A stretch of DNA of 64,000 bases from Carposina sasakii (lineage: Eukaryota > Arthropoda > Insecta > Lepidoptera > Carposinidae), in NCBI GenBank assembly GCA_014607495.2, contig CP053169.1:4402001-4466000 (forward strand). The letters run 5' to 3'. Of the stretch, positions 34,630 to 46,244 are shown in pieces. Position 1 is the stretch's first letter. Each line of letters starts with the position of its first letter. A model generated the notes under the pieces. That model saw nothing but the letters and a program-made list of their open reading frames with translations. It was not told the DNA's origin and searched no databases. Made by a program: the position numbers and the translations under genes.

Positions 34630-35390
34630 AATGTACAGCAAAAGCTTGCATCTTAAATGTCATAAAATAGTTAAGTCTTGTATTATGATGATGTCTTTAG
34701 ATTACTAAAGACGTTTCCTTGACAGCCTTTTCAAGATACCTACAAAATACTATCAAAGAAACTTTATTTTAAGGTAAAGATGACCTAATACAATACTGTC
34801 ATTGACAATCCCAGCAATTTTCTAAAAAATTACCTGAATTAAGCGAAAGCTATGATCATCCATTGATGTCGGCAATTGCCCATGGCAAATTGATTTGGCC
34901 ATAGAGAGATATCCACCAACGTGAATTGCCTTGTTCTCCATAACTTCAGTGTATCCTCACTTTGTTATTACCCGTATCTATCTTTCTCATTAACCTGAAC
35001 TTACGATGAAATAAATTCAAAGCCAGGTTTGGCCATTTTATCACTTAATATCGTCAAGATGACTGCAAATTCTCACAAATAATACCGAATTATTAATAAC
35101 ATAACTTCATCGGCTAAATTATACATACAAAATTGTAAATTCAACTCATGCATACGCAAAACCAATTCCAAAATCATAAATACACCGCCGTAATTAAGAA
35201 GAGCTGCCCACTGGCCGTTGGTTCCGGCCAACCACTCGCAACAAGCAGACGTTGGCTAGCGCACGCCTTGAAGAAAGTACCGAACAGTCTCTCATGGGCT
35301 TTCTATCGCGACACTTCGAATTCCAAACGCAACAAATAAACTGCACGTAACGAATTTCAAAAATCGAAGCTGAGCAGAACTTTTTTTGTG
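34630..35390. other. Intergenic leading into a possible promoter
   Basis: AT-rich until about 35200. A less AT-rich patch at 35205-35300 (CACTGGCCGTTGGTTCCGG, GGCTAGCGCACGCCTTGAAG) then precedes the possible first exon at 35391-35520. It could be promoter or 5' UTR. Confidence 0.3.
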
Positions 35391-35520
35391 CTTTTTTTGT
35401 GAGACGAAAGTGGTTTTGAGTGAAATCCTTGGGGTCTAGTGCGATTGTGATTGCATTATCGAGTGAAATTTGTTTGGATTTCTTCTTGACCGTCGCTTCT
35501 GTCGCAAAAATGGGTACAAG
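35391..35520 (+). other. Possible first exon with start codon
   Basis: AAAAATGG at 35506-35513 gives a good insect start context. ATG GGT ACA AG (35510-35520) is followed directly by GTAATG, a donor-like sequence. The upstream bases lack the dense A/T runs of the surroundings. If real, the protein starts Met-Gly-Thr. No matching downstream exon was found in the window; in other insects the GMC cluster lies inside a host gene (flotillin-2 in Drosophila), so this could be an exon of such a gene. This is speculative. Confidence 0.3.
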
Positions 35521-35529
35521 GTAATGTTT

Positions 35530-37315
35530 AATTGGTTTAATTTCTATTGTTCTGTTGTATTAAGTAACATGTGGTTTGTGCTCTAATAGTTTTGAATGAA
35601 AAGTTATGACATGTGAAAAGCTCTGTGGAATTTGTACCGCTGTCATGACATTAATTTCATTCTTCAACGAGTAATAGATCTAAGTCAAATGTAAATCTAA
35701 TCACTTTCTATTTATTTAGTATACAATTGCATAACTACCAGAAGTACAATGTCTATTTATATGTCGTATGTTCATTTATATACATACCCAATGTAAATTA
35801 AAATGAATATCAGGTTAATTCCGAACAGTATTTTTATGTTGACCATGGTTAATGTACTATGAAATATTGTATAAGATATCTTCCATAAGATATTTTTGCA
35901 CGTTCACTTTTAAAGGTTACTTGAACAAGAATTTTCTTGTTTTGTCTTTGCCTATTTATAAAAAGTTTAATACCAAAAAGTTAAGAAACGGACGAAGGTA
36001 GAACTGGTGAAAGCTACTATGCGAAATAATAAAATAACAATAATAATATAAAAATACCACCACTTGAGGAAATTTCACTTATAATGCTTACCTGATCTAC
36101 TAAATCTAACATTATCTTAATTCAAATTGAAGCTCTTGAATCCTTCATCCAATTGAAGAATTTTGTTTCTCTCTACAAAAACCTGTTTGGCAATCAAATG
36201 TTTGTATCAAATAAAATAAAAGCATCACGTAACATCCTGATGGATACGCGGTGGTATTTATTGGTTTGTATTCATTCTAACGTCTTGGGTACCCAAATGT
36301 TCCAAATAGTTTTAAAACAAATGCTAAATTCTTACCTTCATCTAATAATTTACTGCCTAATCGTTTCATGACTTTAATTTCGCTGACTTAGCTCTACCAA
36401 TTTACCATCAGCTTCATTAATGTTTACAATCTTTTTTAAAATTCGTTTAACTTTATACTTAAATTTCGTTAAAACTAATAAACCTTACATAATTACATTA
36501 ACACATATCATCATAACTCAATTATATGTCACTTATTTGCGTAATCAATTATCACTTGCGCAAATTATATGTAGGTATGCAAGGTCTGAACTTCTCTGAC
36601 ATCTGACCAGATAGAAAATTTGCAAAACACTTATCATAAAATAAATGACCTTTCTTAATAAATTATTGAAAAGGTCAAGTTGCGGAAGAGAGTAGAATCG
36701 AAAGCTAAGCTTTGCCAAAGACATTGGTGCAAGCGATACTTCGGATATTTCAATATTATTTTTGAATAACAATCATCTGTTAAAATTGTTAACATGGGTA
36801 GGTAACATGAGCATAACAATCGCGATGGTTTAAGGAAAAATAATCTGATACAATAACCTATCATTCTAAAGTCCAAAAGACCGTATTCAGGCGATCAGTC
36901 TAAAAAGAAATCTCGGTAAGCGGAAATAGAGGCGGTCTAAACTGCTATCTGAAACAACTTGAATAATAATAAACCTATGGAGAAATTCCTCATGGCAACA
37001 ATATTGATGCTGCTTTTGTAGTCAACAGAAAACAACTATGAAACTAATGTACCTACTCTAGACTGCGATAGTCATATAAAGATACCAATGTTTTGACAAA
37101 ATACTAAATATGAAAATATGTCCGTTTCCATACAAACCATCAGTTGAACAAGTCGGAAATCTAGGGCACGGAACAGGTTAGACTGGACCTTACTCAGCTC
37201 AGCTCCACTAATTATGTCCAGTGATCACGCCTTCGCCATTTCCACATCTCTGTCTTAAAATATACAAGGCTATCGGAAAAAAACGGCAATATTAAAAACA
37301 AAAGTATAATTTCAG
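35530..37315. other. Intergenic or intronic, nothing recognised
   Basis: AT-rich; small ORFs have noise composition. Confidence 0.4.
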
Positions 37316-37319
37316 CGAA

Positions 37320-37455
37320 TATAGTTATGTTCGGCGGTAGGCTCACCCCTTACCATGTGGGACTTAACAGGCTAACTAGTGAAAATTGGGTGTGTATTTT
37401 GCACACTTCTGCCTAACCTCTTTAGGGAGATAACGGGCGTGACTATTGTATTTAT
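37320..37455 (+). repeat. LINE/SINE tail
   Basis: TTCGGCGGTAGGCTCACC, AAAATTGGGTGTGTATTTTG, CTGCCTAACCTCTTTAGGG and GGGCGTGACTA match the order seen at 18805-18915 and 57430-57530. Confidence 0.5.
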
Positions 37456-38298
37456 GTTAGTGCGTAATTACAACGTTATTGCGCTAGGATAAGACACGGT
37501 ATTTTACGGATACGGATGATTCGCTTTTAATGTCGATCGGAAAAATACAGATAATATAAAAAGGGTTTAAAGAAAATAAGATGACCAAAGATTTTGCTTG
37601 TTCCAGTAGCTGTTTTATTTCGTTGCAAACATTAATGTTTCATTTAGATTTTTAACATTTATATCAGTAGAACATTTCAATTTTCTTAGATAATGTAAAC
37701 GGAATCGTCAGTATTTATATCACCACTACAATATTTCTTTGTGCGGTAAATCTCAAATAGTCTCTTACCTAATCTTCACTGTTTCGACATTAGCTTCTTC
37801 ACCAATATTGTGAAGCATATTCACCTTGACTTTTACGAGTATAATGATTCGATGACCGACTGTCATGTTATTTCTCATATAATGTTGCTAAATATTTACA
37901 ACATTGACCCATTACCAGACAAATTGAATTACTTAGGTTATTTCTTTGATCAAATAACTTACACTACATTTTACACAGCTACAGGAAATTTAAATAATTA
38001 ATGAGAACATAATAATCAACTACATAATTGTATCGGAACTTCATGAACCAATGATAATTTAAAAACTTTCCATATAAGTAATACAATATACGCTCTATTA
38101 ACGATATCGAATAACTACTTAGGCAAGTACATGATCATGAAATAATTTAATTATAAAGGTTAGTCATGCTCGTTATTTTCCTAATTTTACATAGATTAAC
38201 AAATTACTTTTAACGTGTCATAGTTACGTTCGTAAAGGTCCCCTTGACTCCTGCTACAACATATTACAATTACAACCAGTTATTTCCGCTCTATTCGT

Positions 38299-38570
38299 GT
38301 CATCATCATCATCAGCCTATTGCAGTCCACTGCTGGACGTAGGCCTCCCCCAGGGCATGCCACAAGTCTGCCATGGGGGTATTTGCCCAGTCACCACGCT
38401 GGGCAGGCGGGTTGGTGACCGCAGTTTGTATTTTGGACTATGTTGTCAACACGGGAGGCGCTGCTGCCCACCTCCCGGAAACCCTTAATCGCCTTGTACG
38501 ATACCCACGGGCAGACATGGGGTGGTACAGGTTCTTGGTTCTACTCTGCCGGCACCACACGGTCTATTCG
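38299..38570 (-). repeat. Family P repeat, complete copy
   Basis: It runs from CATCATCATCATCAGCCTAT and CAGTCCACTGCTGGACGTAG through CTGCCCACCTCCCGGAAACC to a CTCTGCCGGCACCACACGG end. It is uninterrupted and serves as reference for the split copy at 27645-28312. Confidence 0.75.
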
Positions 38571-38643
38571 TTTACTTGATATAAATTATATTAGATGGTA
38601 GTAGATATATATTTCAATGAAAATAATAAAAATTAAGCCCTTG

Positions 38644-38900
38644 CTGATGCGGGGCTTCTACATCAGCTGCATCTCCTTCCGTGCATGTCTTAAGAGTCTA
38701 CTCAGGGGTATTCCCACAGGCGATAAGCTAAAACATTGCTAAAACCTTAAATGAAAACAAAATTGTTTTCATCTAAGGCTAAAACTAGTAACCTGTCACT
38801 GATAACATCTCACATCTGTCTCCGATATGCTATACGTGGCTGTGGGATCTCTTCTAGCTACCCCATTTAGGGGACACGGCCGTGTATATGAATGTAATAA
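38644..38900 (+). repeat. Family U repeat
   Basis: GATGCGGGGCTTC, GCATCTCCTTCCGTGCATG, TATGCTATACGTGGCTGTGG and GGGACACGGCCGTGTATATG appear in order. It carries a local AAACAAAATTGTTTTCAT insert-like palindrome near 38755. Confidence 0.65.
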
Positions 38901-39179
38901 AAATTGCATAAGTAATCAATACAGGACCGCTGACATTATTTCGGTACAGTTCCTCATTACCCAATACATAATTATATAATGGATTTACGACACACCACCA
39001 TGTCTTGTAGGGGTTGTCTCTATTGGAACACCCATTAGTCCTCCAATCACGTGCACACACGTGACTTCAGGTGCCAACTTATGCAACGGATCAGAAACTG
39101 TCCCAGCACAAAGTGGTGTAATGATTTGTCAGCCTATAAATCAAACTGTATTGAGATACATATATATATACACAGATAT

Positions 39180-39620
39180 TTCCGAAATGGGGTAGCCAGA
39201 ACTGCAGAATCATCAAGAAGGTCTCATAGCTATGTTTAGCAATGTTTAGTGGGCAAATGTATGAACAGTTTTGAGTTACTAGCTTATAGACATGCCAGAA
39301 AATCTATACTAACTACTAGCAGTACTAATAGTTAAGAGCTATTTGCTAAATATCAGATTGAAAGCTCATTTACAAAAGCTTCACGAACCACACCCCTGAA
39401 TGATAAATTCGCTATCACTATTATTTCTAAGGACCTCATAGTTTTTCGTCAGACTAAAATCGGCCGCTAAAGCCGTCCTTATATGGTATTATGCAGGTTC
39501 CATTGGTAGCCAGTCGAACTGCAGAATCATCAAGAAGGTCCCATAGCTATGTTTAGCAATGAACAGCTGACATCTTCGACAGTATATTTCGACAGTGGGC
39601 AGATGTATGAACAGTTGAAA
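39180..39620. repeat. Mosaic of repeat fragments, including duplication copy 1
   Basis: ACTGCAGAATCATCAAGAAG and TCATAGCTATGTTTAGCAAT-type text occurs at 39200-39245 and again at 39519-39560. Bases 39353-39506 are nearly identical to 40051-40218. CGACAGTATATTTCGACAG occurs at 39577 and 40446. The region was built by local copying of family U pieces. Confidence 0.65.
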
Positions 39621-40050
39621 CATGAAAAAATGAGCCTCCCCCCCTTGTTCCCACAAGGGATCCCTACACAGCAAAAAATACCCTATAATTATAGACTAAA
39701 GATGTTGAAAAAGGCATAAATATAATATTATCATGAAAAACTTGGATTCGTTTTGAAAATGTTTCATATTTAATAGAGTAATAAAATGTATTTAATGTAA
39801 TTTGTATTATAAATAAAGTTACATAATAACTAAAACAAACCTTCGCTAGCAAAAATTCTGTATTTTAAGGAATGTTCTGTTGCTATGTAATGGTACTAAT
39901 GACAATTTTGTCAAATCATTAGTCGATTTGTTTGAATCACTTCGATATTTGCTAAATAAGATATTTTGGTGGTATTGAAATACAGTAGTGAAATGTATTG
40001 TTCGTGGTTGCAGAAGCGAGTGGCATCCAGGATCCAACTTATTATATCAC

Positions 40051-40218
40051 TCAGATTGAAAGCTCATTTACAAAAGCTTCACGAACAACACCCCTGAATG
40101 ATAAATTCGCTATCACTATTATTTCTAAGGACCTCATAGTATTTCGTCAGACTAAAATCGGCCGCTAAAGCCGTCCTTATATCACCGGTAGTCGATAGTC
40201 TTATGCAGGTTCCATTGC
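40051..40218. repeat. Direct duplication copy 2 (of 39353-39506)
   Basis: It is shared from TCAGATTGAAAGCTCATTTA to TTATGCAGGTTCCATTG with only a few substitutions. Copy 1 lacks about 14 bp (ATCACCGGTAGTCG zone). The 698-bp spacing is not a simple tandem. Confidence 0.8.
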
Positions 40219-41038
40219 GTAACCGCGTCAAGTCGCACATCCTAAATTGTGCGAGTAAATAGAAATTGAGAGTTTCGTCCATAATTTTAAAGTTACGAAA
40301 CTGAATAGCTCGCACGGTGGCTACTGGCTAGCAAAGCCGCGATTCTCATGTCTCTCACTATGATATCTAAATTCGATATATAAATGTTCATACAAACATC
40401 TGAAAAACAAAATGGCGGAGATTTGAACAGCTGACATCTGACATCGACAGTATATTTCGACAGCTGGGCATTATATCAGTGGCAGCTTTAGACATGAATG
40501 TCGAGTACTGATGATATTGTAGATACCTGACACTATTTTACTACTTACTAGACGAAATTATCAGCGAACATAAATAGTTATTTGGGTGAACAAACAAGAC
40601 GATTGACAACAAGTCGAGGGACGTCAGAATCAAAGCCCAACCAAAACGACCACAAAAACGACCGGACAAATTTTTATCTCCAAACAAATTGTTACTTTCT
40701 CCCAGAGTCATTTCTCGGAGTGCAGCTACAATAAAATGCAGTTATTGACTTTATGACCTTGATTATAGAGCTGGGTTATTGATGGATGGTGGATCGGCAC
40801 GTAGCTATTGTCCTACTTGAGACGATCGTTCTGAATGTGAAGTCGGACGCCGAATAATGAGGGTCTAATGAGGTCCCAATGAAGTCATGGCTGTTGCGTG
40901 ACCAGACGCAGGTTCCACCGGATTTTAGTATTATCAGAAAATGATTACGAATACTTGTACATAATGCTAGGTAATCATGTAATTGTAGGTGTGTTCTTTG
41001 ACCGGTACTTTGTATCTTCCTCTTTATTTATGGATGTA

Positions 41039-41310
41039 CTAGTGGACGCCCGCGACTCCGTCCGTGTGGACTACAGAGAAACAAAATGTCAAAATTATCC
41101 GGGATAAAATATATCACAATATATTCCCGAAAACTGCATCGAAATCGGTTCAGCCGTTTCTGAGATTAGCGTGCACAGACAAACAGACAAAAATTTCAAA
41201 AATCATTATTTTGGGTACTACTGCGTTGATAAAGGTCTCCTGTAATATTTTTTCTCATATATCTTCCATGTACAGACAGCGATCCGTTACATTTTTATTA
41301 TATGTATAGA
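41039..41310 (-). mobile_element. Complete short Helitron (reference copy)
   Basis: On the minus strand it runs TCTATACATATAATAAAA (5' end at 41310, preceded by A) to GGGCGTCCACTAG (3' end at 41039, followed by T). At 272 bp it has no coding capacity and contains the hairpin-capable CGCGACTCCGTCCGTG zone just inside CTAG. Confidence 0.85.
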
Positions 41311-41766
41311 TAGATTGGTTGTAATGTAACTTTAACGTCTTTTAGTGTTGTTATTTTGTTTCTTTATGTTAACTTCAGTATGTATCACAAAACTAATGAA
41401 TTTAAAGGTGTATGCCTAAAAGTTAACTTTTGTAATACCACTAATAGTGTCAGATATAGTATTAGATGTTATATTAAACATCTCAATATTATACATACAA
41501 CTCACCCCTGTCTCCATGCCATGCCTAGATCTTTCAAACCATAAGCAACGGATTAAAAACTATTTTCATCAACATAGTGTTTTAAAGGAAAATTTAATGA
41601 AAACTAAGGATAAACTGCTTATTATTAAGGACCAAAAATGTCACAACACCCATTAAGCATAGAACTAAAATCACATTGATAGAATGAAATCTCTTGCATA
41701 ACACAATCGGGGCCATTCACAAGCCATCAATACAAACACATAATATGATATCTAAAGCTGTAGGTA

Positions 41767-42288
41767 GCTATGTAAGGCTGCTTGTAGACGTGAACGGACA
41801 ACGGACCGTGTTTTTGACGGATTCACGGTGGTGTATGTGTCGAAGGCATATTGTAAAACACGCCCTATTACAAAACGACTAGGCATTTTGAATAGTATGA
41901 GAGAAAAAATTCCTTTTAGCACTTCGCCGGTCGTGCAGGGACATGCTCGCTACGCTCACTCGACTCGTGCGTTGTTATTTTAACAGGTCTAACATAACCT
42001 AACCTAATTAATTAAGCAGACCAATTGCTAGAAGCCAAATTGTCTCGCTCCAAAACCCATACTATTCAAAATGCCTAGTCGTTTTGTATAAGGGCGTGTT
42101 TTACAATATGCCTTCGACATATGCATGGCGCACTATGAGGGTATGTAAACAACGGACCGTCGAACTTTGGCGGCCCGTTATCCGCTACGTGTACAAACCC
42201 TTATACGAGTAGTGCGCCATATACCACCGTGTATCCGGTAAAAACACGGTCCGTTGTCCGATCACGTCTACAAGCTCTAGCTTACATA
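41767..42288. mobile_element. Foldback element with a nested palindromic insert
   Basis: The left arm 41767-41899 and right arm 42058-42288 are inverted copies (for example GGACAACGGACCGTGTTTTT against AAAACACGGTCCGTTGTCC, and GCATTTTGAATAGTATG against CATACTATTCAAAATGC). The loop is 41900-42057. The right arm carries about 100 extra bases at 42122-42222 that are themselves an imperfect palindrome (ATGGCGCACTA at one end, TAGTGCGCCAT at the other). No ORF of interest. Confidence 0.8.
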
Positions 42289-42289
42289 T

Positions 42290-42643
42290 CGTTTTTATGC
42301 ACGCACCGTCTCTGCCGACCTGCTCAGCCATCTCAAACCGGTATGTTGACACAGATCTGTGTCCTTTCGGATTAACTCTATACCATGTTTAATTACGGTA
42401 AATTAACTATGATGCTACGAGTATTTAGTGCAAATTATATTAAGGAATTAAAGGATTCTTTGGTTGAAATCGAATAAAATTGTAAGGTTTTTCATATTTT
42501 CATTTGATAGAACACTGTCCTTAGGACTGTAGCTTTATTTGAAAAATCTTACTTAGGGTTGTATTATACTTTGGTGTTGTTAAGTTAGTAAAAATAATGT
42601 TTATGCTATGTAACCTTTAGGAAACTCCGAAGAAATTTCCACA
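42290..42643. other. Unique-looking spacer before the Transib
   Basis: Nothing recognised. Confidence 0.4.
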
Positions 42644-42648
42644 CGACA

Positions 42649-42982
42649 CACAGTGGTTCCAATGTATGGGAGGTGCTGGACATTCGCATCCAAAAAATAA
42701 AATTGGTGAATCTTGAGAAACTAATTATGCCATCTTGTTTGGTAGATCAATGTCTTTGAAAGTTATTATTTAAAGTTTTTTTGTAACTGTTATATTTGAG
42801 GAGATAATTGAGAAATAGTATCTTCTTACTATGGAAATGGTCAAACTTACTTACATATCTCTTGATTCCGGCCTCGTTTCAAGTTGCGGTCTTCGGTATT
42901 GTGTTTATATTTGAGAGAACTACAATTAATGCTAACACACATAGTGCGCCAAACGTGCACTTTCTGCGGTACATAGAGATGT
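42649..42982 (+). repeat. Transib left terminal inverted repeat
   Basis: It starts with CACAGTG, the same seven bases as the consensus heptamer of V(D)J recombination signals. The inverted match to 45907-46240 runs to about ACATAGAGATGT. A conserved 68-codon frame inside it is a by-product of the repeat. Confidence 0.9.
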
Positions 42983-43312
42983 CTATTTTTATATACGAAA
43001 AAGTTCCATACTGAACACTACAATGAAAGTGATCTTGTAATTTTGATTTTTGACATGTCCAAAATGTAGGTCAAATGGTTTGAGAACTAAATTACACTAA
43101 AATTGTTAGTGGTAGTATTTATTTAATAAAATTCAAAAAATACGAAAAGCACAACATGCATTATAAATCTATAAAATAGTACAGATAAATTTAACTAAAA
43201 ATGTCTATAAACACAGAGAGAAAGACCCTAGTTACACGAATGAGATCTTTTTATTAAACTGTAATAAAAAATTTATTTATTTATATTTATTTTAATTAAA
43301 ATTTTAATTTAT

Positions 43313-45451
43313 TTATGAATCGTCTTCACAATCATCATCGATCAATTCTGATGCGGAGTCTATTTCGATTAACTCGTTTATATCGACAAAATTAAATTTA
43401 CCTGTCTCGGATATAATCAGTTCATAAAATTCTGAGAAACAAGATTTTTTAATAAATTTGTTATACATTGGGCGAATACTTGTAAGAACCGGATCAGAAG
43501 ATAATAAAAGATTGTGTAGTACATCTTCATTACACGAGACACTGCTATGTTTTCTTGAATGTCCTTCGCGGTACTTTCTAAATTCTTTATTTCGTGCCTC
43601 CGAGGCTTCTTCGGACAAAAAGCCGATAGGCATCATTGAAAAGTTCTCAATGACATCTGGCCCATGGACCAGCAATTTGTGGAGACTAGACGGCATATAA
43701 AACCATGGATATAATTCCACGTAGAGCAAAGTAGTGTCATTACAGAACATACGAAATTTATCAATGTCGAGTTTCTCTCCTGAAGATATACACTGTAAAA
43801 TGACAGATAGCCTTCTTAAAAGTCTCGCATCTAATCCGGTTAATTCAGCAGATTTTTCTGGGTTTTCAAAAAACCTTCTAGCACAATTACCGGTGTTGGT
43901 GGTTCCACTCCCTTGCTTGACAACATCAAGACGCATTCCAGTTTCTTTTTTGAAGTTTTCTTGAATTGCTGATTTTCTTTCAGCAACATTCTTCTTTGCT
44001 TCATCACCTCTAGCTTGCCATGATTTTATGTCTAATCTGTATGCGATGTGAAGACAACACTCCATGGTCCGGATCCATGCATGGAGCGAGCTAAGTCCGT
44101 ATTTAAACATGTCTTCGTGCACTGGCTTGCTTCTTACTTTACTAATGTCGTTCATCTCATTTGGACGCGCTTTGCAAATGTCGCACACTGATGCTGCTGT
44201 GCCTGATATGTATGAGTGAATCTTACCATCTATCATCGTCAAATGCAACTGGTGCTTTACACTTACGTCATCGCTCTTAGTAGGTTGCAGAAGCTTAATC
44301 TCTTCTTCGAATTCAGACATCTCCATTTGAACATTTTCTTTTGTTTCTTTGATGAACTTGATTAGGATTGGTCGACAAAGAGATGTTGACGAGGGCCGCT
44401 CATTTTCCCAAATTATTTGGCCAGTTTCGGATGTGAGCCGGATTGGTACAAGACTTGCAACAAATACACTGGCGAAATTCGTTTCCTCAGTTTCACTTGT
44501 TTTCTGGTGGTAAACACTTTGATCCGAAGCACCGTCAAAGCCCCATTTGCTCACGAGCACCAGGTTTTTCTCCTCAGTGGTAGAGAGGTTTTGGGTTTGT
44601 AGAAGTCTTGTCGTAGTAAGGTCTAGCAACGCTTGCAATTTGATTTTAGCAGAGTGTTCAGTAATTGTAACGTCTTCTTGTTTTGGGTAACATTTCTTTT
44701 TTTCTTTCAGAAGCATGTAATAACTGGGATATTGAGCTACTCCTTCTTTAGCATGAAAATCCCGTAAAGTCATATAACGCCATTTTGAAAGGTTCATCGA
44801 CACAAACAAAGCTAGGGCCTTTAGTGGAGATATAAATTTATCTGAATCTGTGGTACTCCGTCCGCCAATGAAATCTTTGATCTTAGAAGCTTCTGTAGGA
44901 TTTTCCATTAAAAACTTCATAATATCAGCTACATCATTTTCCCCTGCAGCCCTAAGACTGCTTTGTGCAGAAAACATAATCTCGTCAGTGCTGCTAGATG
45001 CCCTAAGTACTTCAGTGCGTCTTTTCTTTTGACGAGGACTTAAATCTTCAAAGGGCTTACGAGGAGAGACATGAGTACACGTAGAGGCATCGGATTTAGA
45101 AGGTAAATTCGTCTGCTCAGTAGTTTCTTCTTCTATTGCGTTCGTAGGTAATACTCGTAAAGGCAAATTATTTTCCTTTAGGGAATCCGGCCACTGGACT
45201 TCAGACTGCAACCACTCTGAGTGTTTATTTAGAAACTTTCCTTCGCTTCTTCCAGCTTGAGACCATTTAGGATAGATCCGGTAGCAAAATCGACGACACC
45301 AGTTCTTTAAGTCTTCTTCGGCACCTTCACAAAGAGAAACGTTGCAATTCGTTTTAAGGACACCGAATAGATGATCAAAGTCACGTAGATCATTGTGTTT
45401 GCGTAAAGCGCAATAAAGGTCAAGATTTGTAACAAATCCACGGAAAGACAT
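43313..45451 (-). CDS. Transib (RAG1-related) transposase, intact
   Basis: It catalyses cut-and-paste transposition, acting on the CACAGTG-ended TIRs; DDE nuclease fold related to vertebrate RAG1. The first in-frame ATG on the minus strand is at 45451 (MSFRGF...), giving 712 residues without stops; the open frame extends 19 codons further upstream but has no ATG. Visible elements: basic RQKKRRTE (about 140-147), D306 in KWGFDGASDQ, D408 in TMIDGKIHS, CDIC zinc-type cysteines (423 and 426), GTTNTGNCARRFF (516-528), LHKLLVHG (590-597) and the acidic SEEASEARNK (613-622) supplying the final Glu. The Asp/Asp/Glu assignments rest on comparison with the family from memory. The C-terminus is acidic (DDDCEDDS). 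It is followed by AATAAA motifs right after the stop. Confidence 0.92.
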   Translation of the reverse strand: MSFRGFVTNLDLYCALRKHNDLRDFDHLFGVLKTNCNVSLCEGAEEDLKNWCRRFCYRIYPKWSQAGRSEGKFLNKHSEWLQSEVQWPDSLKENNLPLRVLPTNAIEEETTEQTNLPSKSDASTCTHVSPRKPFEDLSPRQKKRRTEVLRASSSTDEIMFSAQSSLRAAGENDVADIMKFLMENPTEASKIKDFIGGRSTTDSDKFISPLKALALFVSMNLSKWRYMTLRDFHAKEGVAQYPSYYMLLKEKKKCYPKQEDVTITEHSAKIKLQALLDLTTTRLLQTQNLSTTEEKNLVLVSKWGFDGASDQSVYHQKTSETEETNFASVFVASLVPIRLTSETGQIIWENERPSSTSLCRPILIKFIKETKENVQMEMSEFEEEIKLLQPTKSDDVSVKHQLHLTMIDGKIHSYISGTAASVCDICKARPNEMNDISKVRSKPVHEDMFKYGLSSLHAWIRTMECCLHIAYRLDIKSWQARGDEAKKNVAERKSAIQENFKKETGMRLDVVKQGSGTTNTGNCARRFFENPEKSAELTGLDARLLRRLSVILQCISSGEKLDIDKFRMFCNDTTLLYVELYPWFYMPSSLHKLLVHGPDVIENFSMMPIGFLSEEASEARNKEFRKYREGHSRKHSSVSCNEDVLHNLLLSSDPVLTSIRPMYNKFIKKSCFSEFYELIISETGKFNFVDINELIEIDSASELIDDDCEDDS

Positions 45452-45906
45452 ATTTATTAGAACGAAATAGAAATCAAAACTGATGTAAAATAAAGGATTA
45501 CCAACCAATTTATACTACACTACCCTCATTACTGCGTACTGCGTACAATTGTTATTCTTGTAATGTTTTAGTACTAATGATTTCAATTAATAATCACCTG
45601 CATCAAATAATTGTTGAAAATGCTAAAAATTACTCTAAGAATGACATCTGTAATTGATAGAAATGCTAATGACTACTGTCTTAATGATAATGCAATAATT
45701 TCATTAATTAATTATTTAAAAGTCTAAGACCGTCTGTGGATCGATCGTTGCCCTCGTTTGCAAATTAATTAATTTAATTATTATTTTTTTATTTCTGCAA
45801 CATCATTTATCGATACGCATATTTAGAGGGGCCCTTATTCCTCTATGATTTTAACAGAAAATTGTAAGATCCTTGTCATTGTAGTATATTATAATATAAA
45901 AATCAA

Positions 45907-46240
45907 ACATTTCTATGTACCGCAGAAAGTGCACGTTTGGCGCACTATGTGTGTTAGCATTAATTGTAGTTCTCTCAAATATAAACACAATACCGAAGAC
46001 CGCAACTTGAAACGAGGCCGGAATCAAGAGATATGTAAGTAAGTTTGACCATTTCCATAGTAAGAAAACACTATTTCTCAATTATCTCCTCAAATATAAC
46101 AGTTACAAAAAAACTTTAAATAATAACTTTCAAAGACATTGATCTACCAAACAAGATGGCATAATTCGTTTCTCAAGATTCACCAATTTTATTTTTTGGA
46201 TGCGAATGTCCAGCACCTCCCATACATTGGAACCACTGTG
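45907..46240 (-). repeat. Transib right terminal inverted repeat
   Basis: It is the inverted copy of 42649-42982, with scattered changes such as GTATCTTCTTAC against GTGTTTTCTTAC and ACTAATTATG against ACGAATTATG. The near identity suggests little time since transposition. Confidence 0.9.
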
Positions 46241-46244
46241 CGAC

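Larger units (their letters stand above)
42649..46240 (-). mobile_element. Complete Transib DNA transposon (3592 bp)
   Basis: The element is bounded by CACAGTGGTTCCAATGTATG at the left and its inverted complement ending CCACTGTG at the right. A perfect 5-bp duplication CGACA flanks it (42644-42648 and 46241-46245). The TIRs span about 334 bp each (42649-42982 and 45907-46240) with only a few differences. It encodes one transposase on the minus strand. A 5-bp GC-rich duplication and CACAGTG-like ends are hallmarks of Transib, the superfamily related to RAG1. It looks recent and possibly autonomous. Confidence 0.93.

Noticed and set aside
40079..40315. 78-codon minus-strand ORF
   Set aside because: Part of it lies in the locally duplicated segment, whose other copy (39353-39506) is deleted out of frame; no domain recognised.
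42808..43014. 68-codon ORF with a near-identical partner at 45851-46081
   Set aside because: Both lie inside the Transib terminal inverted repeats, so their similarity reflects the TIRs, not conserved coding.
45452..45508. Nineteen extra codons upstream of the Transib ATG
   Set aside because: The frame is open but contains no ATG; the first in-frame ATG is at 45451.
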